DNA of 64,000 bases from Pseudarthrobacter sulfonivorans (lineage in GTDB: Bacteria; Actinomycetota; Actinomycetes; Actinomycetales; Micrococcaceae): positions 1 through 64,000 of the forward strand of contig NZ_JACXBW010000005.1 in assembly GCF_014712225.1 (NCBI RefSeq). The letters run 5' to 3'. Positions 34,595 to 43,809 of this stretch are shown here, piece by piece (position 1 is the stretch's first letter; every line of letters begins with the position of its first letter). The notes beneath the pieces are model-generated. The model did not search any database and was not told the origin of the DNA. It saw nothing but the letters and a program-made list of their open reading frames with translations. Position numbers and translations under genes: made by a program.

Positions 34595-34611
34595 CGTTAC
34601 CACCGCGTTAC
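34595..34611 (-). promoter_or_regulatory. SARP-type direct repeat S2 (IPT membrane protein)
   Basis: Minus strand GTAACG-CGGTG-GTAACG, period 11, followed after 9 bases by CACAAT. The ATG of the IPT gene is 63 bases downstream. Confidence 0.75.
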
Positions 34612-35057
34612 GGGCTGGTACTACGGCTCCCGACGCTTGGACCCGTGACCCTGGCTGGGGGACGAGCCGATTGTTGGCGGAACATCTATCATTCGGATCT
34701 GCTCGGAGCCGACCAGGTCCACCTGCGGGTTACAGCCTCCTTGTACGTTTACGCCCGAGGCGGCGGGTCCACCGCCGCCCAGCTGAACTTCAGCGACGGT
34801 TCCGCCAGCTAGCTCGGCGTTCCGTGCCTGAATATGAATTAGAGGCACGGCGGTCACCCCGCTGCCCCATGGGAACGGCGGAGGAACCCAGGGCTCCTCC
34901 GCCGTTCTTGTTCGCTGTCTCCGACGCTACAGATGACGTTGCCGTTGAAGGCCAAGGCCGCGGTGCTGACATTAAGTGACAGCACGGAAGCGCCGTTCCG
35001 GGGCCCTCAGCAGACTGGGAGGACACTTACATCACAGAAGGAACAAGGGATCCGGCA

Positions 35058-35768
35058 ATGACTGAAACTACGTGGACGTTGAATCTTTTGGGCTGTTGGC
35101 AGTTACGGCGCCTCGGAAAACCGGTGCGGGTTGGGAGCCGGCAACGTCGCCTGATCACCGCTATGGCCCTCCTTGGGCCACGACCCCGAACGGCCATTGC
35201 GGGGCTGCTCTGGCCAGACAGCAATGACCACCAGGCGGCAGCAAGCATGCGGGTGGCACTGTGGCATGTGGCACACGAACTCCCGGGCCTTCTGAGGGAC
35301 GTGGAGGACCCACTAACCCTGGAGCCCACAGTGGCCGTTGACTTCCACATCCTGCAACACTCCCTGACATACGCAGACGGGGAGCCTGTTCCGCTCGAGG
35401 AGTTGCGGACCGGAGAACTGCTGCCCGGATGGTATGAGGACTGGGTCATTGACGAACAGGAGCGTTTCCGGCAACTGCGGGTCATCGCCCTGGACAGAGC
35501 AGCAGAGCGGGCGCTCGCCGCGGGTGATGCAGAGATAGCGGAAACGGCGGCGATGGCGGCAATTAACCTCGAGCCTCTGCGCGAAAGCTCGATGATTCTG
35601 CTGGTCCGGGCAGAACTCGCTGCCGGTAACATCAACGGTGCCCAGCGTTCGTATCGCCGTTTCCGCAGTCTCTGGCAGGACACGTTCGACCAGGAGCCCA
35701 GCTTCCAGTTGGGCCAGTTGATGCGCTCGGAGTTGCGATCGCGCGTTGCGGCGCTCGCTGCATCCTGA
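35058..35768 (+). CDS. SARP/BTAD-type transcriptional activator
   Basis: A 236-residue protein with an N-terminal OmpR-like winged helix (LLGCWQLRRLGKPVRVGSRQ, about 8-95) followed by a bacterial transcriptional activation domain (about 100-230: EERFRQLRVIALDRAAERALA-type helices, LEPLRESSMILLVRAELAAGN). This is the small SARP architecture (ActII-ORF4/DnrI-like), without ATPase or TPR domains. SARPs activate by binding 11-bp-period direct repeats overlapping -35. Six such repeats lie around it, so it is the likely activator of the island. It is convergent with the response regulator. Confidence 0.88.
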   Translation: MTETTWTLNLLGCWQLRRLGKPVRVGSRQRRLITAMALLGPRPRTAIAGLLWPDSNDHQAAASMRVALWHVAHELPGLLRDVEDPLTLEPTVAVDFHILQHSLTYADGEPVPLEELRTGELLPGWYEDWVIDEQERFRQLRVIALDRAAERALAAGDAEIAETAAMAAINLEPLRESSMILLVRAELAAGNINGAQRSYRRFRSLWQDTFDQEPSFQLGQLMRSELRSRVAALAAS

Positions 35769-35797
35769 CAACGAGGTCCCCTTGCACCGATCCCTGC

Positions 35798-36469
35798 TCA
35801 GGGGCGGGGATCGTGTCCAGCACGCAGGTGAGTAAGAACGGCCAGCACTCGCCTGTGGTCCTCTGGCTCAGGGTGAAGTCCGAATTTACGGAAGATGCTG
35901 CGGACATGCGCCTCGACGGTACGCTCGCCCATAAACAGTGCCGAGGCTATTCCGTTGTTGGTCCGGCCCTCGGACATTAACGCCAGTACATCCTTCTCCC
36001 GACTGGATAAATCCTGACTGTAGCGGTCTGCGGTCCGGGGCCGGGAGACCATCCGAGTGACTAGGTCTGGGTCGATGGCGGTTCCTCCGGTCGCAACCCG
36101 CTGCAGTGCGTCCAGGAAGTCGTCCACGTCCGACACGCGTTCCTTCAACAAGTATCCAAGGCTGCAGGCCCCGTTGCTCAAAAGGGCCATGGCATTGTCC
36201 GTCTCGATGTACTGGGAAAGCAGCAACACCCCGGTTTCCGGGTAGTCGCGGCGGATCTGTTCGGCCGCCCGGATGCCCTCAAGGGTGTACGACGGCGGCA
36301 TCCGAATGTCGACCACCGCCACGTCAGGTCGGTGGTTTGCTACCAGGTCGAGCAGGCCCTGTGCCTCCGAGGCCTCCCCAACGACGTCGAGGCCTTCGGA
36401 GGCCAGCAGCACCGCCAGTCCCCGCCGCAGCAGGGCCGAATCATCAGCGATCACCACACGCAGGGTCAC
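35798..36469 (-). CDS. NarL/LuxR-family response regulator
   Basis: A 223-residue response regulator. Receiver domain: acidic pair in VVIADDSALLRRG, phosphoryl site Asp in VAVVDIRMPP, Thr/Ser switch LLLSQY, Lys in YLLKERV. The LuxR HTH is at 150-210 (LSSREKDVLALMSEGRTNNGIASAL, quoted in part). The start overlaps the histidine kinase stop (ATGA), so kinase and regulator are coupled. Similar regulators are common partners of DesK-like kinases. Confidence 0.92.
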   Translation of the reverse strand: MTLRVVIADDSALLRRGLAVLLASEGLDVVGEASEAQGLLDLVANHRPDVAVVDIRMPPSYTLEGIRAAEQIRRDYPETGVLLLSQYIETDNAMALLSNGACSLGYLLKERVSDVDDFLDALQRVATGGTAIDPDLVTRMVSRPRTADRYSQDLSSREKDVLALMSEGRTNNGIASALFMGERTVEAHVRSIFRKFGLHPEPEDHRRVLAVLTHLRAGHDPRP

Positions 36470-38304
36470 GGCAGGGACCGCTCGGCGTCATTGACGAAGG
36501 GTAGGACCGCGGTGATCGTGGTTCCCCGCCCAGGGGGGCTGGTAACGGTCAGGACGCCACCCAAAGCTTCCGCGCGGTCTGTGAGTCCGAGCATGCCGCC
36601 GTCAGATCCAAACTCCGCCCCGCCCCGCCCGTCATCGGTAATAGTCATGCAGAGTTCCTTCGTGGTGCCAGTCAGGGAAATGGCCATGGAAGTGGCCGCC
36701 GCGTGCTTGACGGCGTTGGTGACGGCTTCGGCGCAGATGAAATAGGCGGCCAGTTCCACCGTGGGTGGTGGCCGAAGGGGAAGGTCGGTCTTGACTTGGA
36801 TGGGTAAGGCCGTGCGTTCAGCAAGTGCGGTCACAGAAGCGAGGAGGCCGCGCTCGCGCAAGGACGGCGGGTATACGCCATGTGCCAACTCCCGGAGCTC
36901 GGCCACGGCCTCGTTCAGGTCCTGGCCCGCCTGCTCCACGAGGAAGCGTATGTCTTTCGGATCCTGGGCCCGCCGTGCCCTGGCCAGTGCCATGGCGACG
37001 GCCACGAGCCGCTGCTGGGCGCCGTCGTGCAAGTCCCTCTCCAACTGCCGCCTGCGGTCGTCCCCGGCCGTGACAATGCGCTGCCGGGAGCGCCTGACCT
37101 CGATCAGCTGTTCACGCAGTTGCTGCTCCATATGCTGGTTTTCGAGGGTCAGGGCGGTTGCGCTGCTCAGCGCGGCGAGGAGTTCCGGTTGGTCCTTGAG
37201 CGTCTCGTCAAAGACCAGAGCGCCGAAGGGCGTGCCGCTGCGTTCGAGGACGATAGCAGCCCTGCCTGACGTGTCATTGGGCAGGTCCTGTGGCTGCCCG
37301 TCGTCGTCGATGAACTGCTCCGCTTCGGCGGACCAACGCCACAGTGCCAGGGTGGGGTCGTGAACGGAGCGGCGCAGGACGCGGATCAGCTTGTCGCTGA
37401 CAGGTGCCGCGCCGATTTCGACCATGACCTCGCCGAGGGTGCCGCGGGCAAAGCGGTACCGCCATAGTCCGAACAACACCGCAAAGGGCACCACCGCAGT
37501 CGCGGGATACTGCCACAACAGCGCTGCCGGCGAGAGGGTCCCCGATAGCTGCACGACCGCCAGAGAAACCCAGATGGTTGCAGCGGTCTTCAGGATGACG
37601 GCCAGCCACAGTGGCAGGAATGAGGCTCGATAGGCCGGTGTCCCGGAGCGCCACCGTGCGACCAGGACAGCCACCACCGCAAGGCCCACACAGATTTGGA
37701 ATACCCTCGCCGTGTTGCCCATCCGGTTGGTGATCTCCGGACTGTTCCACAACAGGAACAGATTCTGCGAGCTTGAAACGTGCCCGGGAATCTGTTGCCG
37801 CGGGTCGAAGAAAGCCCACCCGGCGATCGCAATGAACAGCCAGGAGGCAAAGAAAAAAATCACGAACCGTCTCTCCCACTTGCTGCGCAGTACGCCCCCC
37901 GGAAAGCACAGGGCCAGCTGCAGCAACGGGGGCTGGTACATCAAAGTCAGTGTCACCCCGAGGGTGAAGGCCAGAGGATGGCTCGACAGCCGCAGGCCGG
38001 CCGCCAGCCACATCCATCCCGACACCACGAGCAGCAGACCTGGATTCCGGTTGGGTCTTGTATACCAGGCAGCGACGCCCGCTGCTACGAAGGACAGACC
38101 CACGGCGAGGAATAAGAGCAGTTCGGCAACCGAAAACGGGGTCCGGTAGGGATTCTCGCTCCAGCGCAGAACCCCCTGTGCGTTCAGAAACAAGGTGCGG
38201 GCGGGATCACTCACGGCAGCTGGGGACCAGTCGACGTTGACCAGCACCAAGGCCACAAGTGAAGCGGTTGCGGCCAGTACACCCCAGAACTGCCGGAAAG
38301 TCAT
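36466..38304 (-). CDS. DesK-type membrane histidine kinase
   Basis: A 612-residue sensor kinase starting MTFRQFWGVLAATASL at 38304. Eight or nine membrane helices fill about 1-290, then a GAF-like region, then HisKA_3 with the phospho-His in ERDLHDGAQQRLVAVAM, and HATPase_c (ICAEAVTNAVKHAAA ... ITDDGRGG). C-terminal GLTDRAEALGG. Partner of the response regulator. SARP-type site S3 lies 63 bases upstream, so the activator may control the two-component pair. Confidence 0.9.
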   Translation of the reverse strand: MTFRQFWGVLAATASLVALVLVNVDWSPAAVSDPARTLFLNAQGVLRWSENPYRTPFSVAELLLFLAVGLSFVAAGVAAWYTRPNRNPGLLLVVSGWMWLAAGLRLSSHPLAFTLGVTLTLMYQPPLLQLALCFPGGVLRSKWERRFVIFFFASWLFIAIAGWAFFDPRQQIPGHVSSSQNLFLLWNSPEITNRMGNTARVFQICVGLAVVAVLVARWRSGTPAYRASFLPLWLAVILKTAATIWVSLAVVQLSGTLSPAALLWQYPATAVVPFAVLFGLWRYRFARGTLGEVMVEIGAAPVSDKLIRVLRRSVHDPTLALWRWSAEAEQFIDDDGQPQDLPNDTSGRAAIVLERSGTPFGALVFDETLKDQPELLAALSSATALTLENQHMEQQLREQLIEVRRSRQRIVTAGDDRRRQLERDLHDGAQQRLVAVAMALARARRAQDPKDIRFLVEQAGQDLNEAVAELRELAHGVYPPSLRERGLLASVTALAERTALPIQVKTDLPLRPPPTVELAAYFICAEAVTNAVKHAAATSMAISLTGTTKELCMTITDDGRGGAEFGSDGGMLGLTDRAEALGGVLTVTSPPGRGTTITAVLPFVNDAERSLP

Positions 38305-38366
38305 ACAGAATCCGTCCCCCGGGCTTGCGCCTGCACAATTGTTTGATCTAAGTAGACAGCCTCGCG

Positions 38367-38383
38367 CGTTATCCAAGCGTTAC
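38367..38383 (-). promoter_or_regulatory. SARP-type direct repeat S3 (histidine kinase)
   Basis: Minus strand GTAACG-CTTGG-ATAACG, period 11; the second half has one change. TCTACT follows after 10 bases as a possible -10. ATG 38304 lies about 50 bases after it. Confidence 0.7.
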
Positions 38384-38550
38384 TGCGCCGGAGTGCGTGT
38401 GGCGATGGCGACAGAGCGGTAGCGCTAGCGTTCGGAGTATGCCCTGGCCGCTCCTCCCCTCCCTTCTGCTGCTGTCTATTCGGCTGCTGCTGTACCCCCC
38501 CGTTCGGCAATGAAGCCACAAAAAGGGACGGTTGATGGCCTGAAGGATGG

Positions 38551-38660
38551 CGCGTGGTCTTTGCGGCTTTCTTTGTTGATGCACTCGCTAAAGCCCCAGG
38601 GCTTTGGCCGGTTCGAGGATGGGCCAGAATGTTCCGTCGTGCCAGCAGGCTACGTCCGCG
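38551..38660. repeat. 110-bp repeat, copy A (partner at 45331-45442)
   Basis: Roughly 80% identical to 45331-45442, including GATGCA..AGCTAA-type segments and CCAGAATGTTCCGTC. On the minus strand both copies can be read as WxDGTFWxxLE...GLS/GL, suggesting fragments of one conserved protein tail. Copy A has an in-frame stop. The flanking 38661-38935 holds no gene that I can support. Confidence 0.6.
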
Positions 38661-38935
38661 ACTGCATTCTTGTGACCATAGCTGTCTGACGTCGGGTTTG
38701 GGTTGCCCGACATGACAGCCTCTTGGACACCGTCAGGATAGGGCCTAAATAGCGTTCCGGCAGGCCCCTGCTGGAAGCACTTCGAGTCTGATCTGACAGA
38801 ACTTTGCAAAGAGGCACAACGTCGCCGGTAGCGCCCGCGGTGTCCGTCTCGCCTGCGGCACTCTGGCGCATGCAAGATCTATGAGTCCCGCTTGACATCA
38901 GATCAGCGCCTACCGCGGCCTCCTTTCCGATAGAC

Positions 38936-39750
38936 GTGCCGAGTCGCACACCCTTCATTGCCCAGCGACGAGCCCTTCTGGAGGCCGAATACGCCCAACG
39001 TTGGTACGCAGGGGTGGCAGCCGTCAGGCCTGCCGACTTCGGGATGGCGTCGCACCGGCAGCTGGCGGACTACTTCGTCAGCATGCTAGAGCGCGTTGGG
39101 TACGCCAAGCGCGGTCCGTGTGAAGAAACTGCACCGGATCCGCAGTCACGTCGTGGGCGAGCTGCTCGAAGTGTTGGTCTGCAACTCCACCGAGCTCGAC
39201 CCAGATGATACGGAAGATAGCCCTGGCGCAGATTGAGATGCTGAAGTCGCCGCAGACCGTATGGCTCGATGCGCGAGGAAACACCGTCTCGATGCCTTGC
39301 GATTTCGGGGCCCCGCGCAAGGCAACGGACCTGTCGATCAACGGTCGCGGCGAACGGAAAAAGTTCATCGACTACGTGCACGTCAGCCAGGCGAAGAAAG
39401 ACGACGGCACCGTTGTGTTCGCCATCCTCGTGGAGGTCGAGATCAAGATGCCGCGAAGAAGGCCGGCAAGCAGATCGGAAGGGCGGACGCCCGCTTCCAC
39501 CTTGGAGGCAGGGATTTGCTGGTGCTGGAGATTGAGGGCGGCCTCGGGGGGAAGGAACTAGGCGCGAACCAAATCATCTTCGCCTGCACCAGCCGGGACC
39601 GCTTTCTCGTCAGGATTGGGGAGACGGAGCAGTTCACGCTTCGGAATACGCGGCGGGGCGGCTATGCCGAGGCTTTCTGGAAGTCGAGCTCGACCTCAAG
39701 GCCGCCTCGCTAAAGCGCCTCGTTGACCTCGCCATGCCGTCACGACATTA
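38936..39750 (+). pseudogene. Broken gene(s) of unknown function, several frameshifts
   Basis: Two adjacent decayed reading frames. The first (38936-39210) reads TPFIAQRRALLEAEYAQRWYAG-type sequence and changes frame at about 39110 to continue VKKLHRIRSHVVGELLEVL. The second (39205-39750) reads MIRKIALAQIEMLKSPQTVW, shifts at about 39450 to AAKKAGKQIGRADARFHLGG and shifts again near 39690. Joined, the second would be about 180 residues. I recognise no family. Confidence 0.5.
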
Positions 39751-39788
39751 GGGGCACTGGCGGGCGGGCACGGAGGGAAGTGTGGGGG

Positions 39789-40124
39789 TCAGTGGCGCCG
39801 GCGGAAGGAAAATAGCGACTGGCGCAGTGGCCTGCTGAAGGGGAGGAACAGGAGCGCTGCGAACATGATGGCCGCCACGGCGACTCCCCAGAGCACGTCC
39901 CAATCTTTCCAGGCCGCACCGGTTGCGACGGCCGCTGCTACTGCCACAGCAAAGCCTAGGACGTACCTGCGCGCTGGCCTACACGACTGCAATGGGCTCC
40001 TGGCGAGACCAACGGGACCCTGCCTGAAGCCCTCTATGTCTGCGCAACCCGAAAGGCCGTCGACGCGCCATCGACGGCCTATTTTGTGCCTCGAATCCAC
40101 CCAACCCCATTGCCCATAGCCCAT
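39789..40124 (-). CDS. Small membrane protein, start uncertain
   Basis: Reading frame of up to 111 codons. Its C-terminal part has two hydrophobic helices (YVLGFAVAVAAAVATGAA and DVLWGVAVAAIMFAALLFL) and a basic tail RPLRQSLFSFRRRH. The N-terminal half looks non-coding, so the true start may be near the first helix. No family recognised. Confidence 0.4.
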   Translation of the reverse strand: MGYGQWGWVDSRHKIGRRWRVDGLSGCADIEGFRQGPVGLARSPLQSCRPARRYVLGFAVAVAAAVATGAAWKDWDVLWGVAVAAIMFAALLFLPFSRPLRQSLFSFRRRH

Positions 40125-40860
40125 TCATTTACTCGTGGGCAATCACGCTTCAGGCCCTCCCCTATGGCCGAGCTATCCACCCCTAGTCGCACCGGCCCAT
40201 GACCCCGCCAACGCCCACGCTGCCAGCACAAAAGCGCTTCACACCTCTGGCTGTGCCTAAGGGCAGCGAGACTGCACGGTGAAGTGGGTCTGGTTTCCGT
40301 GCGGCTGCACCACGAGCAACCTCCGGGCAGGGGTCAGGTCCCCTCCCGTTTAATAATGGAGGCCGCGCTCACCCACGATTTTGAACCGACCAGAAGCCAA
40401 AACCGGTTGCTAGTTGTCATTCTGAACTTCGTTGTCGCAGGCTGCTCCCCTGCGCCGTCAAAGTCGCTACAATCCGCTCGTGATCCGGAATTCCCTCCAC
40501 GCCCACCGATAAAGCAGACGTAAGTGTTGCCAATGTCAACACCCCCTTTGGCAGGACAAACCAGGGCACTCACGACTCCCTTGACGTGTAAAAGGAGCCT
40601 TCCACGAAGAATCTCTAACCAAATTCGGCGACGTCATGTTGTGCCCGAAGCCCCGGACCATGAATAAGTGTCGGCCACCCCCGGCCAACTCGACCAAACC
40701 GGAACGAGGAGCCATCTAAACCCCACCACAGCAGGCGGAGGGCCCACCAGCCAGGACCCTGAACCCGCCACCCCACACACCTGAACAGGCCCCGCGGCAG
40801 CCAGGCCACAGCCCGCGCATCTAGCGTCAGAGGGACGCCACCACAAGCCATGTCAACACG
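40125..40860. other. Gene-poor stretch
   Basis: Lower G+C than the flanks. A lipoprotein-like reading (LLVVILNFVVAGCSPAPS near 40408-40460) lacks a ribosome site. No gene is supported here. Confidence 0.5.
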
Positions 40861-40870
40861 TTAAAGCAAG

Positions 40871-40917
40871 AACCCCTCTGACGAGGGGTTATGCGTGCCC
40901 GAGGTGGGACTCGAACC
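40871..40917 (-). other. tRNA 3'-end scar (probable attachment site) with terminator
   Basis: On the minus strand GGTTCGAGTCCCACCTCGGGCAC (40895-40917) matches a tRNA T-loop, 3' T-stem, acceptor strand and discriminator, probably tRNA-Leu (acceptor GCCCGAG). The 5' T-stem does not pair and no anticodon arm precedes it, so only the 3' end exists. AACCCCTCGTCAGAGGGGTT (40871-40890) follows as a typical tRNA terminator. Such 3' ends are the target copies left by integrases. Confidence 0.7.
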
Positions 40918-41054
40918 GGACTCCAGCCCTTGCAAACACTGGGAACTCCCGGAAAACAATCCGGCCCGATCCGCCCCCAGTACGAGCCAATCCGCCGCCC
41001 GAAGTGTGCACAATGTGCACACCCCAAAATTGGCCGTTCTGCGCAGCCCGCAAC

Positions 41055-41092
41055 ACCAACCGCGCTCCCCCACTGAGAGGGCGCGGTTTGGT
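41055..41092 (+). terminator. Hairpin of terminator type
   Basis: ACCAACCGCGC pairs with GCGCGGTTTGGT (one bulge), followed by CTTTTG. No gene upstream can be assigned. From 41093 to 41629 I see no gene. Confidence 0.5.
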
Positions 41093-41629
41093 CTTTTGCG
41101 CTGGCAAAAGTGTGACACCGGCCGGGTTCGCGCCGACCCACGTTCTGACTGATTCCTCCCGCGAGGGACCGAGCACCAAGTGACCGGCAGAACCATCTAA
41201 CTGTGAAAGCCTTCATGTGGCTACACCTCCTCACCCATCTAATGAGCTTTTCGGCCTACACCCGCATGACCGGCTGCGGCCATCCGGCCTCGCGCCAAGA
41301 CCATTTCAGCCACGTCGGAAGCGTGCTGCAGGCAGCCACAAGACCCCACGTCCGGAAGGCGCCACCCTACTTAGTTGTGCTGATTCCATGCCCTCGCGAC
41401 AATACGCTCGGCCGATGACCGGATCCAGGCAGCACCAGACCACGCTTCAACCGGACGAAACGTCCGTTATCGGCGTTCCAAAACAGGCGGGGGAGTGACC
41501 TCAAAGGGGGCGTCCGTTCTCATTGCAGATGTCAGTTTTCGCATTCAACGTTGTCAGTGTACGGATTCTGGATGACTCGCACTTGGGCACGACTTCGATA
41601 TGACCGGGTGGGGTCGCCCGGGAATTTCT

Positions 41630-41862
41630 GGCACTGACGGCACAGGGGGCGACCCACGTTCAGAACTTACCTGGCGGCAGCCAAGCCGTCACCGCGACGG
41701 GAAGGAATGTCAGTCTGGGTCCTGAGGCCAACGGACATCCTGCGGGACTATTCCTCACAGCCGGCACCGTCAGCTGGACCCTCAACCCTGACGGGTCGGA
41801 AAATACGTTGTTTTCCGGCAACGGCAGGGTGACTGATGTCTGCCGGCTGGTGGCGCCGTAAC
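41630..41862 (+). pseudogene. Remnant of an unknown beta-rich protein
   Basis: Open frame of about 77 codons ending in TAA at 41862: ALTAQGATHVQNLPGGSQAV ... SLGPEANGHPAGLFLTAGTV ... CRLVAP. No start with a ribosome site. It has the look of a secreted or phage structural domain. Codon use favours coding, but the N-terminus is missing. Confidence 0.35.
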
Positions 41863-42179
41863 CCTGGACAACGTAGGACGCCCCCGGCGACGGCCGGGGC
41901 CCCCAGCTACGCACCTCACTGCGTGCCAGGCCAAGAAATCCATCGCTATTCAGGCACTCCCACTACTGGCAGACTCGGACGTGAAAAGCGGTCTGATCAT
42001 GAGCGGAACCATGGACCCATGGTGGGGTTCAGTTGCAGCCCTATCAGGGACTTCGAGTCCCCTGGTTCTGGATGCCACGCTCTCGCGTAAGGCACCGCCG
42101 TGCAGCACCTTGAGTCACTTCCCCTGCGTCGATCCATAGTGCAAATGCTAGCGGGTTGCTCTGACGGAAATTCGCCTAA

Positions 42180-42420
42180 CCCGTTCATGCCTTCCCGCAG
42201 CTAAAGGATAGATGAAGCAGCAGCGGATAGCTTCATCCCGCTGCGGGAGCGATCTGTTGTTGGGGTGGACGGAGTTGGCCAGAGTGAACCGGCGCAGCGC
42301 CCGAAGTGCGCCTCGATCGGGTTGGTCCACGAGGCGTACGTGGGCGTGCCCAGCGGCCCCATCCAACGGGTCCTGCCGCGCGGGCAGCCGGAACGCCGTC
42401 ACGCCGTGACCACCGTCAGT
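42180..42420 (-). pseudogene. IS630-family transposase remnant, frame-shifted
   Basis: Joining two frames gives PTYASWTNPIEAHFG and LRRFTLANSVHPNN, the characteristic C-terminal region (T-P-x-x-S-W-x-N-x-I-E-x-x-F) of IS630-type DDE transposases including the catalytic Glu. Upstream and downstream parts are missing. Confidence 0.7.
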
Positions 42421-42468
42421 GCCGGGCATCTCCGGGATGGCAAGGCAGGGCTGCGGCACTGCAAGGAA

Positions 42469-43191
42469 TCAGGGTGTGAGCAATGCTGTTTGCATCACCC
42501 TAACAATTACGTTGATGTTGTCGGATGTACCAGCCGTGAACGTGGCTTTTCTGAAAAATGAGTCGAGCGCCACAAAGTCATTGAGTGAAATCTCACCGCT
42601 CGCGGGCACCAGGTACCTCCTATGTTGGTATTCCCCTACAACCTGATTCAGGAAGCTTTCTACCCTCGAAAACATTGACGTGAGGGAATCATCCCGGATA
42701 TATTCAGCCGGACCAGCGACAGTCGGCCGGTTTCTGCTTATTCGCTGGTCAGCCAGAGGCGCGATACGCTTCAAGCTTTCGAACTCAAGTTGCTGAGCGT
42801 TCAGCTCTGTCAGATATTGATCATAGGTCGCTCTGGAGATACTCCGAACACCACTCTCGTTCCGGGTCTCCGCATCTAGAAAGCGCCGGATCCGTTTCAC
42901 CGCATTGTAGGCGGAGACCGTCCGTCCAAGCATGGAGCGCAGAAATTCGTCCTCGCGCCTGCGCTCATCGAGTCGGATATTTCGACCCTGCTGAAAGTGC
43001 TGGACGGCCGCGGTGAGCAATCCGCCGATGAAGCCAACGACGATCAATTGCAGACAGGCCTTGGCCATCTCAAACTCGAGACTTGTATCTGGAGGGTTAC
43101 GAATCCAAATAACAACTAGGACGACTATGGCACCCACGAATACCGCTGCCAAAACGCCCCCGATGAATCGAAGTTCCTTCCAACCGATCAT
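42469..43191 (-). CDS. Two-helix membrane protein with long cytosolic domain
   Basis: A 240-residue protein starting MIGWKELRFIGGVLAAVF at 43191 behind GGGAAGG. Two membrane helices (about 9-31 and 45-65) are followed by a charged helical domain with NIRLDERRREDEFLRSMLGR and KRIRRFLDAETRNESG. No family recognised. SARP-type site S4 lies about 140 bases upstream, so it belongs to the local regulon. Confidence 0.7.
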   Translation of the reverse strand: MIGWKELRFIGGVLAAVFVGAIVVLVVIWIRNPPDTSLEFEMAKACLQLIVVGFIGGLLTAAVQHFQQGRNIRLDERRREDEFLRSMLGRTVSAYNAVKRIRRFLDAETRNESGVRSISRATYDQYLTELNAQQLEFESLKRIAPLADQRISRNRPTVAGPAEYIRDDSLTSMFSRVESFLNQVVGEYQHRRYLVPASGEISLNDFVALDSFFRKATFTAGTSDNINVIVRVMQTALLTP

Positions 43192-43328
43192 TCCCGACCT
43201 TCCCGAGGCCGTACTCGGACTGTGCACAGGTCCACTTTGTCCTTTCTTCCATCTCCCATCAGGAAGCAACTCATCAGAATCGATGCGAGCCGGAATGTCG
43301 AGAGGTAAACAGACAGTATCTGTTTGGC

Positions 43329-43345
43329 CGTTACAAACTCGTTAC
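43329..43345 (-). promoter_or_regulatory. SARP-type direct repeat S4
   Basis: Minus strand GTAACG-AGTTT-GTAACG, period 11, followed after 10 bases by TACTGT (fits TANNNT). Points to the membrane protein at 42469-43191. Confidence 0.75.
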
Positions 43346-43439
43346 AGTGTTGCTCAGGGACAGTGCGTGTTAGCGACAGTATTTAACAGGCAATGTCGTC
43401 CGCAAGGGACCCCCGGCCACTATGTTGACGGCGCCGCGT

Positions 43440-43661
43440 GCGGCACACGCGTGGACTAGCTTCTTCGTGCTGCAGAGATATCAGGACGCCGGCAGTCCAG
43501 TCGAAGACCGTCAGGACGCTGCGGGGCTTGGGCGGGAAGCCTTTGCGGGACTTGCAGACGCTGAACTTACGCGCGTGCGGGTTGGCTGCGAAGTCGACAG
43601 TCTGCAGGTGCCGCAGCTCATTGAACCGGAGCCCCTTGGAGTAGGCCATCTTGAGCAGCAC
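43440..43661 (-). pseudogene. Tyrosine recombinase (integrase) fragment
   Basis: LLKMAYSKGLRFNELRHLQTVDFAANPHARKF is the R-I box region of phage-type integrases (LRxxEL), followed by SRKGFPPKPRSVLTVFDW. Only about 60 residues survive; the His-x-x-Arg and Tyr boxes are missing. It lies 2.5 kb from the tRNA scar. Confidence 0.7.
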
Positions 43662-43809
43662 AGCGTCGCGGTAGGTCGCCTCCCAACGCCTCGATTACTT
43701 CGACTTCGTCGTCGGCTTTTGTCGTAGCGGCTGGCGATGGCGCGCGACGCCTAAGGAGGCTAAAGATCTTTCGATCAGCTGCGTCCCTTGCAGGTGTCGG
43801 AGTCGAAGT

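Noticed and set aside
34621..34857. Short frames on both strands after the IPT gene
   Set aside because: Both look partly coding but have no start with ribosome site and no family; not enough support.
40408..40523. Lipoprotein-like reading with VAGC
   Set aside because: No ribosome site, short, and surrounded by non-coding sequence.
40895..40917. Complete tRNA gene
   Set aside because: Only the T-loop and acceptor 3' part are present; no D or anticodon arm can be folded, and the 5' T-stem does not pair.
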